From Desulfocapsa sp. (GTDB lineage: Bacteria; Desulfobacterota; Desulfobulbia; Desulfobulbales; Desulfocapsaceae), in assembly GCA_029935315.1 (NCBI GenBank), contig JAOZKN010000002.1:1-64000 (forward strand): 64,000 nt of DNA, given 5' to 3'. The notes under the pieces are model-generated. The model was given only the letters and a program-made list of their open reading frames with translations. It searched no databases and was not told the origin of the DNA. The position numbers and the translations under genes were made by a program. This document shows positions 22,255-32,286 of this stretch, in pieces. The first letter of the stretch is position 1, and each line of letters begins with the position of its first letter.

Positions 22255-23331
22255 ATGAATACTGTTGTTTCTTTTATCGTCGTTCTCGGTATCCTGATTT
22301 TTGTCCATGAACTTGGGCATTTTCTTTTTGCCAAACTCTTTAAGGTTCGGGTGTTGAAATTTTCTTTGGGCTTTGGCCCAAAAATATTCAGCAAGACCGT
22401 TGGCGACACTGAATATCTTATCTCTGCCTTTCCCCTCGGCGGATATGTGAAAATGTTTGGTGAGAATCCCGATGAGCAGGAAGATGCCAGTGGAGACCGC
22501 GAGGCCTCTTTTGCCCACAAAAAGGTCTGGCAGCGTTTTTTGATAGTTTTTGCAGGTCCTCTTTTTAACCTGCTCTTCACCCTTGGCCTCTTCTTTATGA
22601 TTTTTTTGTTTGTTGGGCTACCTGATAGCCGTGATACAACACGCATCGGCCAGGTGAATGCTGATTCTCCCGCGGCCCTTGCCGGGGTACTGGTTGATGA
22701 CACTATTCTTTCCATTAATGGTGAGCCTACGCAAGAGTGGATGGACGTTCTCAACCTGGTGAAAGATTCCGGTGGTAAGGAATTGATTTTTTATGTGGCT
22801 CGCGGTAGTGAAGAAATACAGCTTCTGGTCACTCCTGAAAGACTACCGGTCAAGAATATCTTTGGCGAGGAAGTTGAAGAACGTTTTATGATCGGTATCG
22901 TCAAGGCCGAGGAACTTTTCTACGCACCCACAGGTCTCGTGGGAGCTTTTCTGGCAGCATGCTCACAGACCTGGCTCTATATCAGTCTTACCGTGCTTGG
23001 TTTTGTAAAACTTATTCAGCAGGTAGTCCCGGTTTCCGAACTGGGAGGGCCGATTCTTATTGCTCAGATAGCCGGAAAACAGATGCAGGCAGGATGGGTA
23101 AATTATCTTTTTTTTATGGGCCTGCTCAGCGTCAACCTTGGTATCCTGAATCTTTTGCCCATTCCTGTGCTGGATGGTGGACATCTTGTGTTTTTAAGCA
23201 TAGAGGCCATCCGCCGCAAACCACTCACCGAAAAAATTCAGATAATGGCCCAGCAGTTCGGTATGGCCTTTCTGGGTGTGGCCATGATTTTTGTTTTTTA
23301 CAATGATCTGTTACGGATTTTCAGCTCGTGA
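22255..23331 (+). CDS. rseP: Site-2 protease RseP
   Basis: HELGHFLFAK, PDZ-like segment, LPIPVLDGGH. Confidence 0.95.
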   Translation: MNTVVSFIVVLGILIFVHELGHFLFAKLFKVRVLKFSLGFGPKIFSKTVGDTEYLISAFPLGGYVKMFGENPDEQEDASGDREASFAHKKVWQRFLIVFAGPLFNLLFTLGLFFMIFLFVGLPDSRDTTRIGQVNADSPAALAGVLVDDTILSINGEPTQEWMDVLNLVKDSGGKELIFYVARGSEEIQLLVTPERLPVKNIFGEEVEERFMIGIVKAEELFYAPTGLVGAFLAACSQTWLYISLTVLGFVKLIQQVVPVSELGGPILIAQIAGKQMQAGWVNYLFFMGLLSVNLGILNLLPIPVLDGGHLVFLSIEAIRRKPLTEKIQIMAQQFGMAFLGVAMIFVFYNDLLRIFSS

Positions 23332-24056
23332 GTGAGAGCGATCCCCTTATTCTTGCCGTAGATACGGCAAGTTCCTGCAGTTCGGTGGCACTTACCAGAG
23401 GTGGTGTACATGGCGGCAGCTTACTGGCAACGCTTAGCCTGAATTCGAAGGTCACCCATTCCCGCCGCCTACTCACTGGGATAGACTGGCTCTTAACAGA
23501 AAATGGAGTTGAGTTCTCAGAAATTGATGGTCTTGCAGTCGGGCTTGGCCCGGGGTCATTCACAGGGCTGCGCATAGGAATGGCCACCATGAAAGGTCTG
23601 GCCACAGCTATGGAGAAGCCCCTTCTGGGTGTTTCAACCCTTGACGGACTGGCTGTTTCCTGTTCCGGCAGTACGCCCTTGTGTGCTCTTTTGGATGCAC
23701 GAAAAAAAGAGGTCTATCGCAGGTGGTATAAAAAAGACAGCAGGGGAATTTATCGAGGGAATGGTTCCATAGAAGCGCTCAGTCCCGGTGCTTTTACTGC
23801 AGAAATAACCGAACCGTGTCAACTGGTAGGGGACGGGGTTCTTGCCTGCGCTACTGCGCTGAAGGGAAGTGTTGAAGGATTGATAGAAATGGCCCCCCTT
23901 CCCCTGCAGTATATTAATGCGTCCACCATCGCCTTTCTCTGCGCTGAACAGTTAGCAAAAAATGAAATTATGGATTTGGAATCCGCCGTCCCACTGTATG
24001 TACGAGCCTCAGACGCGGAACTCAGTTTGTTGCAGAAAGAGAAGGGTGAGCAATGA
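23328..24056 (+). CDS. tsaB: tRNA threonylcarbamoyladenosine biosynthesis protein TsaB
   Basis: ILAVDTASSCSSVAL...GLGPGSFTGLRIGMAT. Confidence 0.93.
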   Translation: MSESDPLILAVDTASSCSSVALTRGGVHGGSLLATLSLNSKVTHSRRLLTGIDWLLTENGVEFSEIDGLAVGLGPGSFTGLRIGMATMKGLATAMEKPLLGVSTLDGLAVSCSGSTPLCALLDARKKEVYRRWYKKDSRGIYRGNGSIEALSPGAFTAEITEPCQLVGDGVLACATALKGSVEGLIEMAPLPLQYINASTIAFLCAEQLAKNEIMDLESAVPLYVRASDAELSLLQKEKGEQ

Positions 24057-25123
24057 TACTTAGAAAACAGACACGAACCATTCACATAGGTAATGTTCCC
24101 ATAGGTGGGAACAGCCCCATTTCTGTACAGTCCATGACCAATACGGATACAAGGGATGTGGATGCCACTCTGCAACAGATTACTGCATTGCAGGATGCCG
24201 GTTGCGAAATTATCAGGGTGGCGGTGCTGGACCAGGAGGCCGCTCTTGCGTTGCGTCAGATACGCGAAAAAATTCTGATCCCATTGATTGCCGATATCCA
24301 CTTTGATCATCGTCTGGCAGTTGCTGCCATGGAAAATGGAGCACAGGGAATTCGTATAAATCCTGGAAATCTGGGTGGGGCAGAGAAGCTCAGTAAAGTT
24401 GTGGATGCCGCCAAGGCCCATAAGGTTCCCATTCGTGTGGGGGTCAATTCAGGATCCATTGAAAAGGATCTGTTAAAAGAGTTCGGTTATCCCAGCCAGG
24501 AGAATCCAAGGTCTTTGATTGAGAGTGCTTTAAGAAATGTTCGGCTCCTTGAAAAACAGGGATTTGAAGAAATTAAAATATCCATCAAGTCTTCAGATAC
24601 CTTGACCTGTATCAGCGGATATCAGCAACTTTCCACCCTTACAGACTATCCCCTGCATTTAGGCGTGACCGAGGCCGGTGGATTGATAGCAGGAACTGTC
24701 AAGTCAAGTGTCGCCCTTGGTATCCTGCTCCATCAGGGGATTGGCGATACTTTTCGGATTTCCCTAACTCGTGATCCGGTGGAAGAGATCCGGGTTGGTT
24801 TTGAGCTCTTGCGTTCCTTAAAGATCAGAGAGCGAGGCCCCGAGCTTATCTCCTGTCCAACATGCGGCAGAACGCAGATTGATCTCTTCTCCATTGCCGA
24901 GGAAGTCGAGCGCTATGTGCAGACCATGAAGAAAAAAATCAAGGTTGCTGTTATGGGTTGTGTTGTCAATGGCCCGGGAGAGGCGAAAGAGGCCGATATT
25001 GGCCTTGCCGGCGGCAATGGTGTTGGTATAATTTTTAAAAAAGGTGAGTTGTATAAGAAGGTGAAGGAAGAGGATTTACTGGAGACCTTTTTAGACGAAC
25101 TTAAGAAAATGGAAGCGTTGTAG
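24053..25123 (+). CDS. ispG: 4-hydroxy-3-methylbut-2-en-1-yl diphosphate synthase
   Basis: SVQSMTNTDTRD...SCPTCGRTQ...MGCVVNGPGEA. Confidence 0.97.
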   Translation: MILRKQTRTIHIGNVPIGGNSPISVQSMTNTDTRDVDATLQQITALQDAGCEIIRVAVLDQEAALALRQIREKILIPLIADIHFDHRLAVAAMENGAQGIRINPGNLGGAEKLSKVVDAAKAHKVPIRVGVNSGSIEKDLLKEFGYPSQENPRSLIESALRNVRLLEKQGFEEIKISIKSSDTLTCISGYQQLSTLTDYPLHLGVTEAGGLIAGTVKSSVALGILLHQGIGDTFRISLTRDPVEEIRVGFELLRSLKIRERGPELISCPTCGRTQIDLFSIAEEVERYVQTMKKKIKVAVMGCVVNGPGEAKEADIGLAGGNGVGIIFKKGELYKKVKEEDLLETFLDELKKMEAL

Positions 25124-25189
25124 GAAAGTATTTTCAGCTGTTGATTGTGTGTCAGCAGGCTAGCATGAAACATGCCATGTTTGAAATGC

Positions 25190-25375
25190 TTAACAATGAT
25201 GGACTTGTAAAAAGTAAACTCTTTGATGGCTAAGTACAAAACTTCATATTCGAGGAATATAAATTTAGTGGAATGAGGCGTACTTAGGTACGTCGTAATG
25301 ACAGTAAATTTGTAGTGACGAAGAAGATGAAGAGTTTTCACCCTAACTACCGGGTAATAGGACGCCATTAACAAT
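25190..25375. repeat. Candidate palindromic intergenic repeat element (MITE-like), core imperfect inverted repeat 25260-25311
   Basis: AAATTTAgTG..ATGAgGCGTAC / GTACGtCgTAATGACaGTAAATTT imperfect IR plus nested small IRs; no coding potential. Confidence 0.5.
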
Positions 25376-25396
25376 AATTTTGAATTGTAATTTACT

Positions 25397-27109
25397 ATGA
25401 GATACTCACAGACACTGATCCCCACCCTGAAAGAAACCCCTGCAGAGGCTGAAGTTGTAAGCCATCGTTTGTTGCTCCGTGCTGGTTTTATCCGCAAACT
25501 GACAGCGGGTATTTACACATACCTGCCCATGGGGCTTGCTGCAGTACGTAAAGTAGAACAGATAGTACGCGAAGAGATGAACCGGGCTGGAGCACAGGAG
25601 CTGCTTATGCCAATGGTGCAGCCGGCAGATCTGTGGAGTGAAACCGGACGCTATGAAAAATATGGCCCGGAATTGTTGCGTTTTCACGATCGACATGGCC
25701 GGGAATCCTGCCTGGGGCCTACACATGAAGAGGTGATTACGGATCTTGCACGACGTGAAATCAGATCCTATAGGGACCTGCCCATAAACATGTATCAGAT
25801 TCAGACTAAATTCCGTGATGAGATTCGTCCCCGTTTTGGCTTGATGCGAGGGCGGGAATTTATCATGAAGGATGCCTATTCTTTTGATGCCGATGATGAC
25901 GCGGCAACGAAGTCTTATGAGATCATGTATGAGACCTACAAGAAAATATTCAGTCGATGTGGTCTTGAATTCCGACCGGTTGAAGCCGACTCCGGATCCA
26001 TTGGCGGCAGTTTTTCCCACGAATTTATGGTGCTTGCCGATACCGGTGAAGATACCCTTGTGATTTGCTCATCCTGTGATTACGCGGCAAACAGTGAAAA
26101 GGCTGCAGTTGCTGCACCTGCAGTTGATGAAAGTCCCATGCAGGATCTTGAAAAGGTCGAAACACCAGGGAAACGAAAGGTGAATGCTGTTTGTGAATTT
26201 ATGGACATCAAGGCCAGTGAGTTGGTGAAGACCATGGTCTACAAAGTAGACGGCGGAACCGTGGCAGTGCTTGTCCGTGGTGACCGTGAAGTGCAGGAAG
26301 TCAAACTAAAGAATATCCTTGGTGTGGCCGATGTTGAGATGGCAGACGATAAGGAAGTGTATGATGCAACGGGCGTACCCACCGGTTATCTGGGACCCGT
26401 TGGTATCAAAGTGAAATTACTGGTCGATCAGGAAGTGGCAGCCATGAAGAACTTTGTGGTGGGTGCCAATGAAAAAAACTTCCATATGAGAAATGTGAAT
26501 ATCGGCCGTGATTTTGAGGCTGCAGAAGTTGCAGATCTGCGCCAGATAAGTCCTGAAGATCCATGCCCCTCGTGCGGGGCGACATTGACCTTGAAGGAAG
26601 GCATTGAAGTTGGCCACGTGTTTAAACTTGGCACCGGATATTCCGAATCCATGAACGCCGTTTTCCAGGATGCAGATGGCCAGGATAAACATATGGTAAT
26701 GGGTTGTTATGGTATCGGGGTCAGTCGAATTGTGGCAGCTGCCATTGAGCAGAATCATGATGAAAATGGAATGATCTTCCCCATGGCCCTGGCTCCTGTG
26801 CAGGTCGTTTTGCTGAACTTGGGCTTAAAAGATGCGGAGATCACGGCAGCTGCAGAATCCCTTTATAAGGATATGCAGTCTCAAGGTGTAGAAGTCTTGT
26901 TTGACGACCGGGATGAGCGTCCGGGATTTAAATTTAAAGATGCTGATCTTCTTGGCATTCCATTACGTATCACGGTGGGCAAGCGCCTGACCAAGGATGG
27001 TGTGATAGAGCTGCGCCAGAGAAAAGATGGTACAACGGAAGAGCTTTCCCCTGAAAAAATAATTGAAAGAGTTCTTGAACTCATTCAGACTGAAATGGGT
27101 CATGGATAA
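25397..27109 (+). CDS. proS: Prolyl-tRNA synthetase (with editing domain)
   Basis: Class II aaRS motifs, ProRS type. Confidence 0.97.
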   Translation: MRYSQTLIPTLKETPAEAEVVSHRLLLRAGFIRKLTAGIYTYLPMGLAAVRKVEQIVREEMNRAGAQELLMPMVQPADLWSETGRYEKYGPELLRFHDRHGRESCLGPTHEEVITDLARREIRSYRDLPINMYQIQTKFRDEIRPRFGLMRGREFIMKDAYSFDADDDAATKSYEIMYETYKKIFSRCGLEFRPVEADSGSIGGSFSHEFMVLADTGEDTLVICSSCDYAANSEKAAVAAPAVDESPMQDLEKVETPGKRKVNAVCEFMDIKASELVKTMVYKVDGGTVAVLVRGDREVQEVKLKNILGVADVEMADDKEVYDATGVPTGYLGPVGIKVKLLVDQEVAAMKNFVVGANEKNFHMRNVNIGRDFEAAEVADLRQISPEDPCPSCGATLTLKEGIEVGHVFKLGTGYSESMNAVFQDADGQDKHMVMGCYGIGVSRIVAAAIEQNHDENGMIFPMALAPVQVVLLNLGLKDAEITAAAESLYKDMQSQGVEVLFDDRDERPGFKFKDADLLGIPLRITVGKRLTKDGVIELRQRKDGTTEELSPEKIIERVLELIQTEMGHG

Positions 27110-29273
27110 AGAACTTCTCGTCACGGTAAATCCGGAAGGTTTAAAAACCCTGACCCGGAGTTATATGCATGGGACAGACTTGCAGGCCATTGATGATGCC
27201 TGGAAGCTTGCCGTTTCTGTTCATGCTGACAAAAAACATTTCTCCGGCACCCCCTACCTGGAGCACATTTTACAGGTGGCCTCGACTCTTGCCTCCATGC
27301 ATCTGGATCTCGATACCATCGTCGCCGGGCTTCTGCATGGTGTTTTGAAAGAAGGGGTAGAACTCAAAGCTTTGCGCAAAGAGTTCGGCGACAGTGTTGC
27401 CAATATTGTCAATGGCTGTACCCGTATCGCCAATGTGCATTATAATTCAAAACTGGCTCATCAGGCCGAGAACGTCCGCAAGATGCTCCTTGCCATAGCA
27501 AGTGATGTTCGGGTTCTGCTGGTTAAACTTGCCGACAGGCTTCAGGATATGTGTGTGCTCGATACTGTTGAGCCGCTGACCAGAAAAGAAATTGCCCGTG
27601 AAACAAAAGATCTTTACTCACCCCTTGCCTCGCGTCTTGGTATTGACTGGCTCAAACGTGAGCTTGAGGATCTCTCTTTTCAGTTTCTTTATCCCGACGA
27701 ATATGCAGAACTTGTTTCAAACCTGGAAAGCTCCCTTGCTGAAAGGCAACTCTACGTTGATGAAGTGATTTCCATCCTCCACGGTAAATTACAGGCAAGT
27801 AATATTGTACCCACTCGAATTATTGGTCGACCCAAACACCTCTATTCAATTTATAAAAAACTGGTAGTACAGCAGATTCCCCTGGAACGCGTGTATGACA
27901 AGGTCGCATTTCGTATCATTGTCAATACGGTGAAGGAATGCTACGAGGCCCTGGGCGTGGTGCATGCCAACTGGTCTCCGGTTCCCGGACGTATTAAGGA
28001 CTTTATCTCTGTACCCAAGGCCAACAACTACCAGTCCATGCATACCACAGTGATGGGGCCAAGAGATCATTTTATTGAAATTCAGATCCGTACAGAAAAT
28101 ATGGATCGTATTGCTCAGGAAGGCGTTGCTGCGCATTGGGCCTATAAAGAAGGAGAGAGGGCCAGTGATAGCGATACAAGATTGTTCAAGGAGCTGAAAG
28201 AGCTTGTTAAGAATCTGCAGGAAGTTGAGGATCCAAGGGAGTTTCTGGACTCAGTTCGTGGAGAACTGTATGCCAACGCTGTGTATGCCCTGACTCCCGC
28301 AGGTGAGGTAAAAGAGCTTCCGGAAGAGGCAAGTCCCATCGATTTTGCCTATGCCATCCATACTGAGGTCGGCGATCATTGTGTGGGAGCAAAGGTAAGC
28401 GGGAAACTGGTGCCCTTAAAATACCAGATCCAGAATGGAGATATTCTGGAAATCGTCACCTCCAGAAAACAGCGTCCGCGCAGGGGCTGGCTTGAACTGG
28501 TGAAAACCAGCCGTGCCAGGTCTCGTATCCGTTCCTGGTTGCGTAAGGAAGAACGGGAGAAGGCGCTTAATCTCGGTCGCGAAATTTGCGAGAGGGAACT
28601 GAAGAATTACGACACCACTTTGAAAAAGATGGTGAAGAGCGGGCATGTCAAACATCTGTTAAAAGACCTGCACTGCAACTCTTTAGAAGATATGCTGGCC
28701 AAGGTTGGCAGTGGTATGATCACTATTCCTCATCTTGTGAAAGTGTTGCAGCCGCCTGAGGTACAAAAAGAGAAAGATATCACCGAGCTCAGCGGGCCGG
28801 ACTCTTTTGCTGAACAAAAAACGCCACCCTCCAGTTCTTCTGGAATTGTTATCGAAGGTGTGGATGATATGCTGGTCAAGATAAGTCGCTGTTGCAATCC
28901 GGTTCCCGGAGATGCCGTTATGGGATTTATAACCAGTGGCCGTGGAATTTCCGTGCACAAAAAACAGTGTGTAAATTTACATGCCACCGATCCCAGGCGT
29001 TGGATTGATGTTGAGTGGTCCGCTGGACAGCATGGAGTCGGGCACAGGGTGGAAATACGGGTGAGTGCTGAAAATGGTAAGGGTGTTTTTGCGGCCATCA
29101 GTGCCTCAATAAGCAGTGATGATGCTAATATTGTAGAAATATCAGCACACACAACACCCACAGATACAGCGGATTTCCATATTGCTCTTGAGGTTGACAG
29201 CCTTGAACATTTACAGCAGATATTACAGCATTTACGTCAGATGAAACAGGTTATTGTGGCAAGAAGAGCCTGA
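27102..29273 (+). CDS. RelA/SpoT-family (p)ppGpp synthetase; HD hydrolase motif degenerate
   Basis: Synthetase [33 protein letters not shown] and ACT regions; ATG at 27102 overlapping proS stop. Confidence 0.95.
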   Translation: MDKELLVTVNPEGLKTLTRSYMHGTDLQAIDDAWKLAVSVHADKKHFSGTPYLEHILQVASTLASMHLDLDTIVAGLLHGVLKEGVELKALRKEFGDSVANIVNGCTRIANVHYNSKLAHQAENVRKMLLAIASDVRVLLVKLADRLQDMCVLDTVEPLTRKEIARETKDLYSPLASRLGIDWLKRELEDLSFQFLYPDEYAELVSNLESSLAERQLYVDEVISILHGKLQASNIVPTRIIGRPKHLYSIYKKLVVQQIPLERVYDKVAFRIIVNTVKECYEALGVVHANWSPVPGRIKDFISVPKANNYQSMHTTVMGPRDHFIEIQIRTENMDRIAQEGVAAHWAYKEGERASDSDTRLFKELKELVKNLQEVEDPREFLDSVRGELYANAVYALTPAGEVKELPEEASPIDFAYAIHTEVGDHCVGAKVSGKLVPLKYQIQNGDILEIVTSRKQRPRRGWLELVKTSRARSRIRSWLRKEEREKALNLGREICERELKNYDTTLKKMVKSGHVKHLLKDLHCNSLEDMLAKVGSGMITIPHLVKVLQPPEVQKEKDITELSGPDSFAEQKTPPSSSSGIVIEGVDDMLVKISRCCNPVPGDAVMGFITSGRGISVHKKQCVNLHATDPRRWIDVEWSAGQHGVGHRVEIRVSAENGKGVFAAISASISSDDANIVEISAHTTPTDTADFHIALEVDSLEHLQQILQHLRQMKQVIVARRA

Positions 29274-29301
29274 TCAGGGCAGGCAGGGAGAGCTCGCAAC
29301 A

Positions 29302-29769
29302 GTGTCTGCAAAAAAGGAAATCTGTCAGGTTTGTGGCAATGGCATTGCTGCCGGAGCCAAACGTTGTCCATATTGTAACAGTATTCAGGAAGAAACAGAA
29401 AGACCGGCGGACCTTCGAACAAAATTCTATCAGAAGACGGTGAATCTTGAACAGGGACGTCCCACTGTGGAGCAGGCACTTGCACGGTTGAAGCGTGAAC
29501 TGGTGGCAGCCCGGCAGGAAAAAATTCGTATTGTGACCCTTATTCATGGATATGGTTCCAGTGGCAAAGGTGGGGTGATTCGCCAGGAATGCAGAAAGAC
29601 CCTGGATTACCTTCGTCGTTGTGGGGAAATTCATACCGTCATTCGTGGTGAAGATTTTCATCGGCGTCAGGGTTCTACGAAGCATGTTCTCAGTTGTTTT
29701 CCGGAATTGTACAGGCATCCCCATTTAAACCATAAGAATAAGGGGATTACTCTGGTGCAGTTGTATTGA
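29302..29769 (+). CDS. Zinc-ribbon plus Smr-domain protein (GTG start likely; ORF opens at 29254)
   Basis: CQVCGNGIAAGAKRCPYC then VTLIHGYGSSGKGGVIR Smr-like core. Confidence 0.75.
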   Translation: MSAKKEICQVCGNGIAAGAKRCPYCNSIQEETERPADLRTKFYQKTVNLEQGRPTVEQALARLKRELVAARQEKIRIVTLIHGYGSSGKGGVIRQECRKTLDYLRRCGEIHTVIRGEDFHRRQGSTKHVLSCFPELYRHPHLNHKNKGITLVQLY

Positions 29770-29918
29770 TAGCTGCCGAAATTTCTGTTTTGGGGAAGAC
29801 ATTCTTTTTATTGTATTACGTGAATGTAACTTGCTTAAAACCTGGAAAATGTTTATTCAAGTAGGCAGTGATTTGGGGAGAGGACCGTTCATAATTCAGA
29901 TAAACAAGGAGTGCATCA

Positions 29919-30668
29919 ATGAAACGAGTTGTAGGGATAGTATTATTCGCATGTTTAGCCGTCCCAGGCACCATGCAGGCTGCAGACACAAAAGAACTTA
30001 AAACTTTCAAAGATAAACTGAGCTACAGCATGGGCCATGATATGGGTACCTATTTGAACAGTCTCGGTGATGACCTTGATTATGACAATCTCCTGCAGGG
30101 TTTGAAGACTGCTTATGATGGAGGCGAGTCCCTTTTGTCTCCAGAAGAGACGCAGGAGGTGCAAAAAGAATTTGCCCAGAAAATGCAGGCCAATCGAGAA
30201 GCAGAAATGGTAGCTCTGCAGGAAACAAATAAGAAGGTAGGCGATGAATTTCTGGCAGCCAATAAAAAGAAAGATGGCGTTGTTGTCACCGAGAGTGGTT
30301 TGCAGTATGAAATCATAACGCCTGGAAAAGGCGACTCTCCCAAAGCAGAAGAGACTGTGGTTGTTCACTATACGGGAACAAATATTGAAGGAGTTGTCTT
30401 TGATTCCTCAGTCAAACGTGGTGAGCCTTCGGTCTTTGGGGTTAATCAGGTTATTAAAGGATGGACAGAGGTCTTGCAGCTTATGAATGAAGGTGCAAAA
30501 TATAAAGTCGTTATTCCACCGGCTCTTGCATATGGGCAACGAGGTGTACCCCCAATGATTGAACCGAATGCTGTCCTTGTGTTTGAGGTTGAGTTGATCT
30601 CCATTGGAACTAAAGAACTTGACAAAGAAAGGGCTGCAAAAGCATTGATGGGAGCTGGAGCTCAGTAG
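29919..30668 (+). CDS. FKBP-type peptidyl-prolyl cis-trans isomerase with signal peptide
   Basis: Signal peptide; dimerisation domain; VVHYTGTNIEGVVFDSS...IPPALAYGQRG. Confidence 0.93.
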   Translation: MKRVVGIVLFACLAVPGTMQAADTKELKTFKDKLSYSMGHDMGTYLNSLGDDLDYDNLLQGLKTAYDGGESLLSPEETQEVQKEFAQKMQANREAEMVALQETNKKVGDEFLAANKKKDGVVVTESGLQYEIITPGKGDSPKAEETVVVHYTGTNIEGVVFDSSVKRGEPSVFGVNQVIKGWTEVLQLMNEGAKYKVVIPPALAYGQRGVPPMIEPNAVLVFEVELISIGTKELDKERAAKALMGAGAQ

Positions 30669-30687
30669 CCCTTTGCGGAGGATCGTA

Positions 30688-30846
30688 ATGGCAAAAACCA
30701 AAAAAAAATGTTGCAATAAGATAAAGAAAAAGGGGAAATGCTGTAAGAGTTGTCCTCTGTACGATGCTTCGAAAGTGGAGAAACAGAAAAAATCCACTAA
30801 GAAAAAGAAAGGAAAGAAAAAACAGAAGAAAAAAGCTAAGAAATAA
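30688..30846 (+). CDS. Small Lys/Cys-rich protein, 52 aa (not in ORF track)
   Basis: Reads MAKTKKKCCNKIKKKGKCCKSCPLYDASKVEKQKKSTKKKKGKKKQKKKAKK*; GGAG-type RBS upstream, terminator downstream. Confidence 0.65.
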   Translation: MAKTKKKCCNKIKKKGKCCKSCPLYDASKVEKQKKSTKKKKGKKKQKKKAKK

Positions 30847-30857
30847 CTCTTTTCTTT

Positions 30858-30895
30858 AAAGACCCTGAGGCAGATGCTTCAGGGTCTTTTTTTTT
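30858..30895 (+). terminator. Rho-independent terminator
   Basis: GACCCTGAG-gcagatgc-TTCAGGGTC followed by a T-run. Confidence 0.9.
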
Positions 30896-30912
30896 GCATC
30901 GCAGTACGGGGA

Positions 30913-31173
30913 TTATTTCCGTACAGGCTTCTGTTTTTTTAACAGATATTCAACTTTGTTTTCTGTGGTATCTGCTGATGCTCTGGCTGCTTCAGCGATT
31001 TCAGTAGCATTGTTTGCTTCAGCTTTGGCAGCATTGGCAGTTTTAAGTGCGGCATCAGCTGTTTCATTTGCCTGGCGAACCTGGGCCTGGATAGTTTCGA
31101 GATCACCGTTGCTGGCGCAGCCGGCAAGGCCAATGATAGAGAGCAGGGTGATGACTTTAATCGTGTGTTTCAT
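30913..31173 (-). CDS. Lpp/OprI-like small coiled-coil outer-membrane lipoprotein
   Basis: Lipobox (LAGC), Ala-rich heptads, C-terminal ...PVRK. Confidence 0.8.
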   Translation of the reverse strand: MKHTIKVITLLSIIGLAGCASNGDLETIQAQVRQANETADAALKTANAAKAEANNATEIAEAARASADTTENKVEYLLKKQKPVRK

Positions 31174-31344
31174 GGCAGAATCCTTTTTGTTGAGGTTGTA
31201 AAATTGGTTCATTTAAAAAACATATAGTCACGACATGTGAGCGTAACTGTGAGAATTTGAAGAAGTATAATATCATACTGTGTTATAAAATGACAGGATG
31301 TTCTGTCTATAACTAAAGAGGACCCAGGCGTACAGGCAAATCAT

Positions 31345-32163
31345 TCAGGCAGGGGGCTTCTGGACATCTGTTTCGGCTGATCCCAGAAGAGTGTCTGCCA
31401 GTCGAATATACTCGATGCTTTGCCACTCATGTCCTAAGAGAGAGGCGCCGTAAGCATCAATGGCCACAGGGTCGGCAGAAGCAATGAGCCGATTCACAGG
31501 TGGGTCGCAGTGTGCCCCCCAGAGATGTGCTTCGGCCATGCCTATGGATGCGTCCAGCAGTGTGAAATCCGGAGTACGGTACCGATTGAGGTCAAAAATA
31601 GCCTCATGGATCTGCTCGTGGAAGGCTGATTTCCTCCAGCCACCGTTTCCCTGGAAATGAGAGGGTGGAGCACAGCCCATCATATTCTTCATACTTATCG
31701 TTACTCCTGCGAGAGTATGGGCTTTCAGCACTGGAACGGATAACAGGAAAACCTCATCCAGAATGACCGGCAGATGCATGGTTGGCCATCGTCTGCAGGC
31801 AGGGTTTACTTTTTTTATTAAAACTTCTTCGTTGAGATCCAGAAGTTTGATCTTCTTCTCTGCGGCAAGTTGTGTATAGCCGAGCATCTGAAAAGGGTGG
31901 TGGGTATTATATTGCAGGGATCCCGTTCCCTCAGCGATGATTATCTCAGTATCTGTAATTCTCTCACGTAAGTACTCTGTAAGGAGTTCGACAAGACTAA
32001 CGGGAGTGGTGATTGGAGGAGCAAGCGCTTCCACCAGGTTCGGTTTGATGAGTATTGTTCTGCCTGTGGGTATGAGATCGGCGAGTGCTGCAGCATCAAG
32101 TACTGAAGAGAGTGCATCTGCAAGGGTTGTTATTGTGGTGCTGTAGAGTTCTTTGCCTTTCAT
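31345..32163 (-). CDS. DUF362 domain-containing protein
   Basis: TILIKPNLVEALAPPITTP; LLSVPVLKAHTLAGVTISMKNMMG. Confidence 0.85.
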   Translation of the reverse strand: MKGKELYSTTITTLADALSSVLDAAALADLIPTGRTILIKPNLVEALAPPITTPVSLVELLTEYLRERITDTEIIIAEGTGSLQYNTHHPFQMLGYTQLAAEKKIKLLDLNEEVLIKKVNPACRRWPTMHLPVILDEVFLLSVPVLKAHTLAGVTISMKNMMGCAPPSHFQGNGGWRKSAFHEQIHEAIFDLNRYRTPDFTLLDASIGMAEAHLWGAHCDPPVNRLIASADPVAIDAYGASLLGHEWQSIEYIRLADTLLGSAETDVQKPPA

Positions 32164-32286
32164 GGGATAACTTTTTTAAGGTTTAATAGAATGCTTGGAT
32201 AAATTTACTCTCTTTACATACTGTTGCTATTATAATATAAAAAACCTGCAGTATCACATGGCGATTTATTACTATTTGGAGTTTTT

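Noticed and set aside
24095-24112. Palindrome GTTCCCA-tagg-TGGGAAC
   Set aside because: Lies within ispG coding sequence encoding conserved N-terminal residues; likely coincidental.
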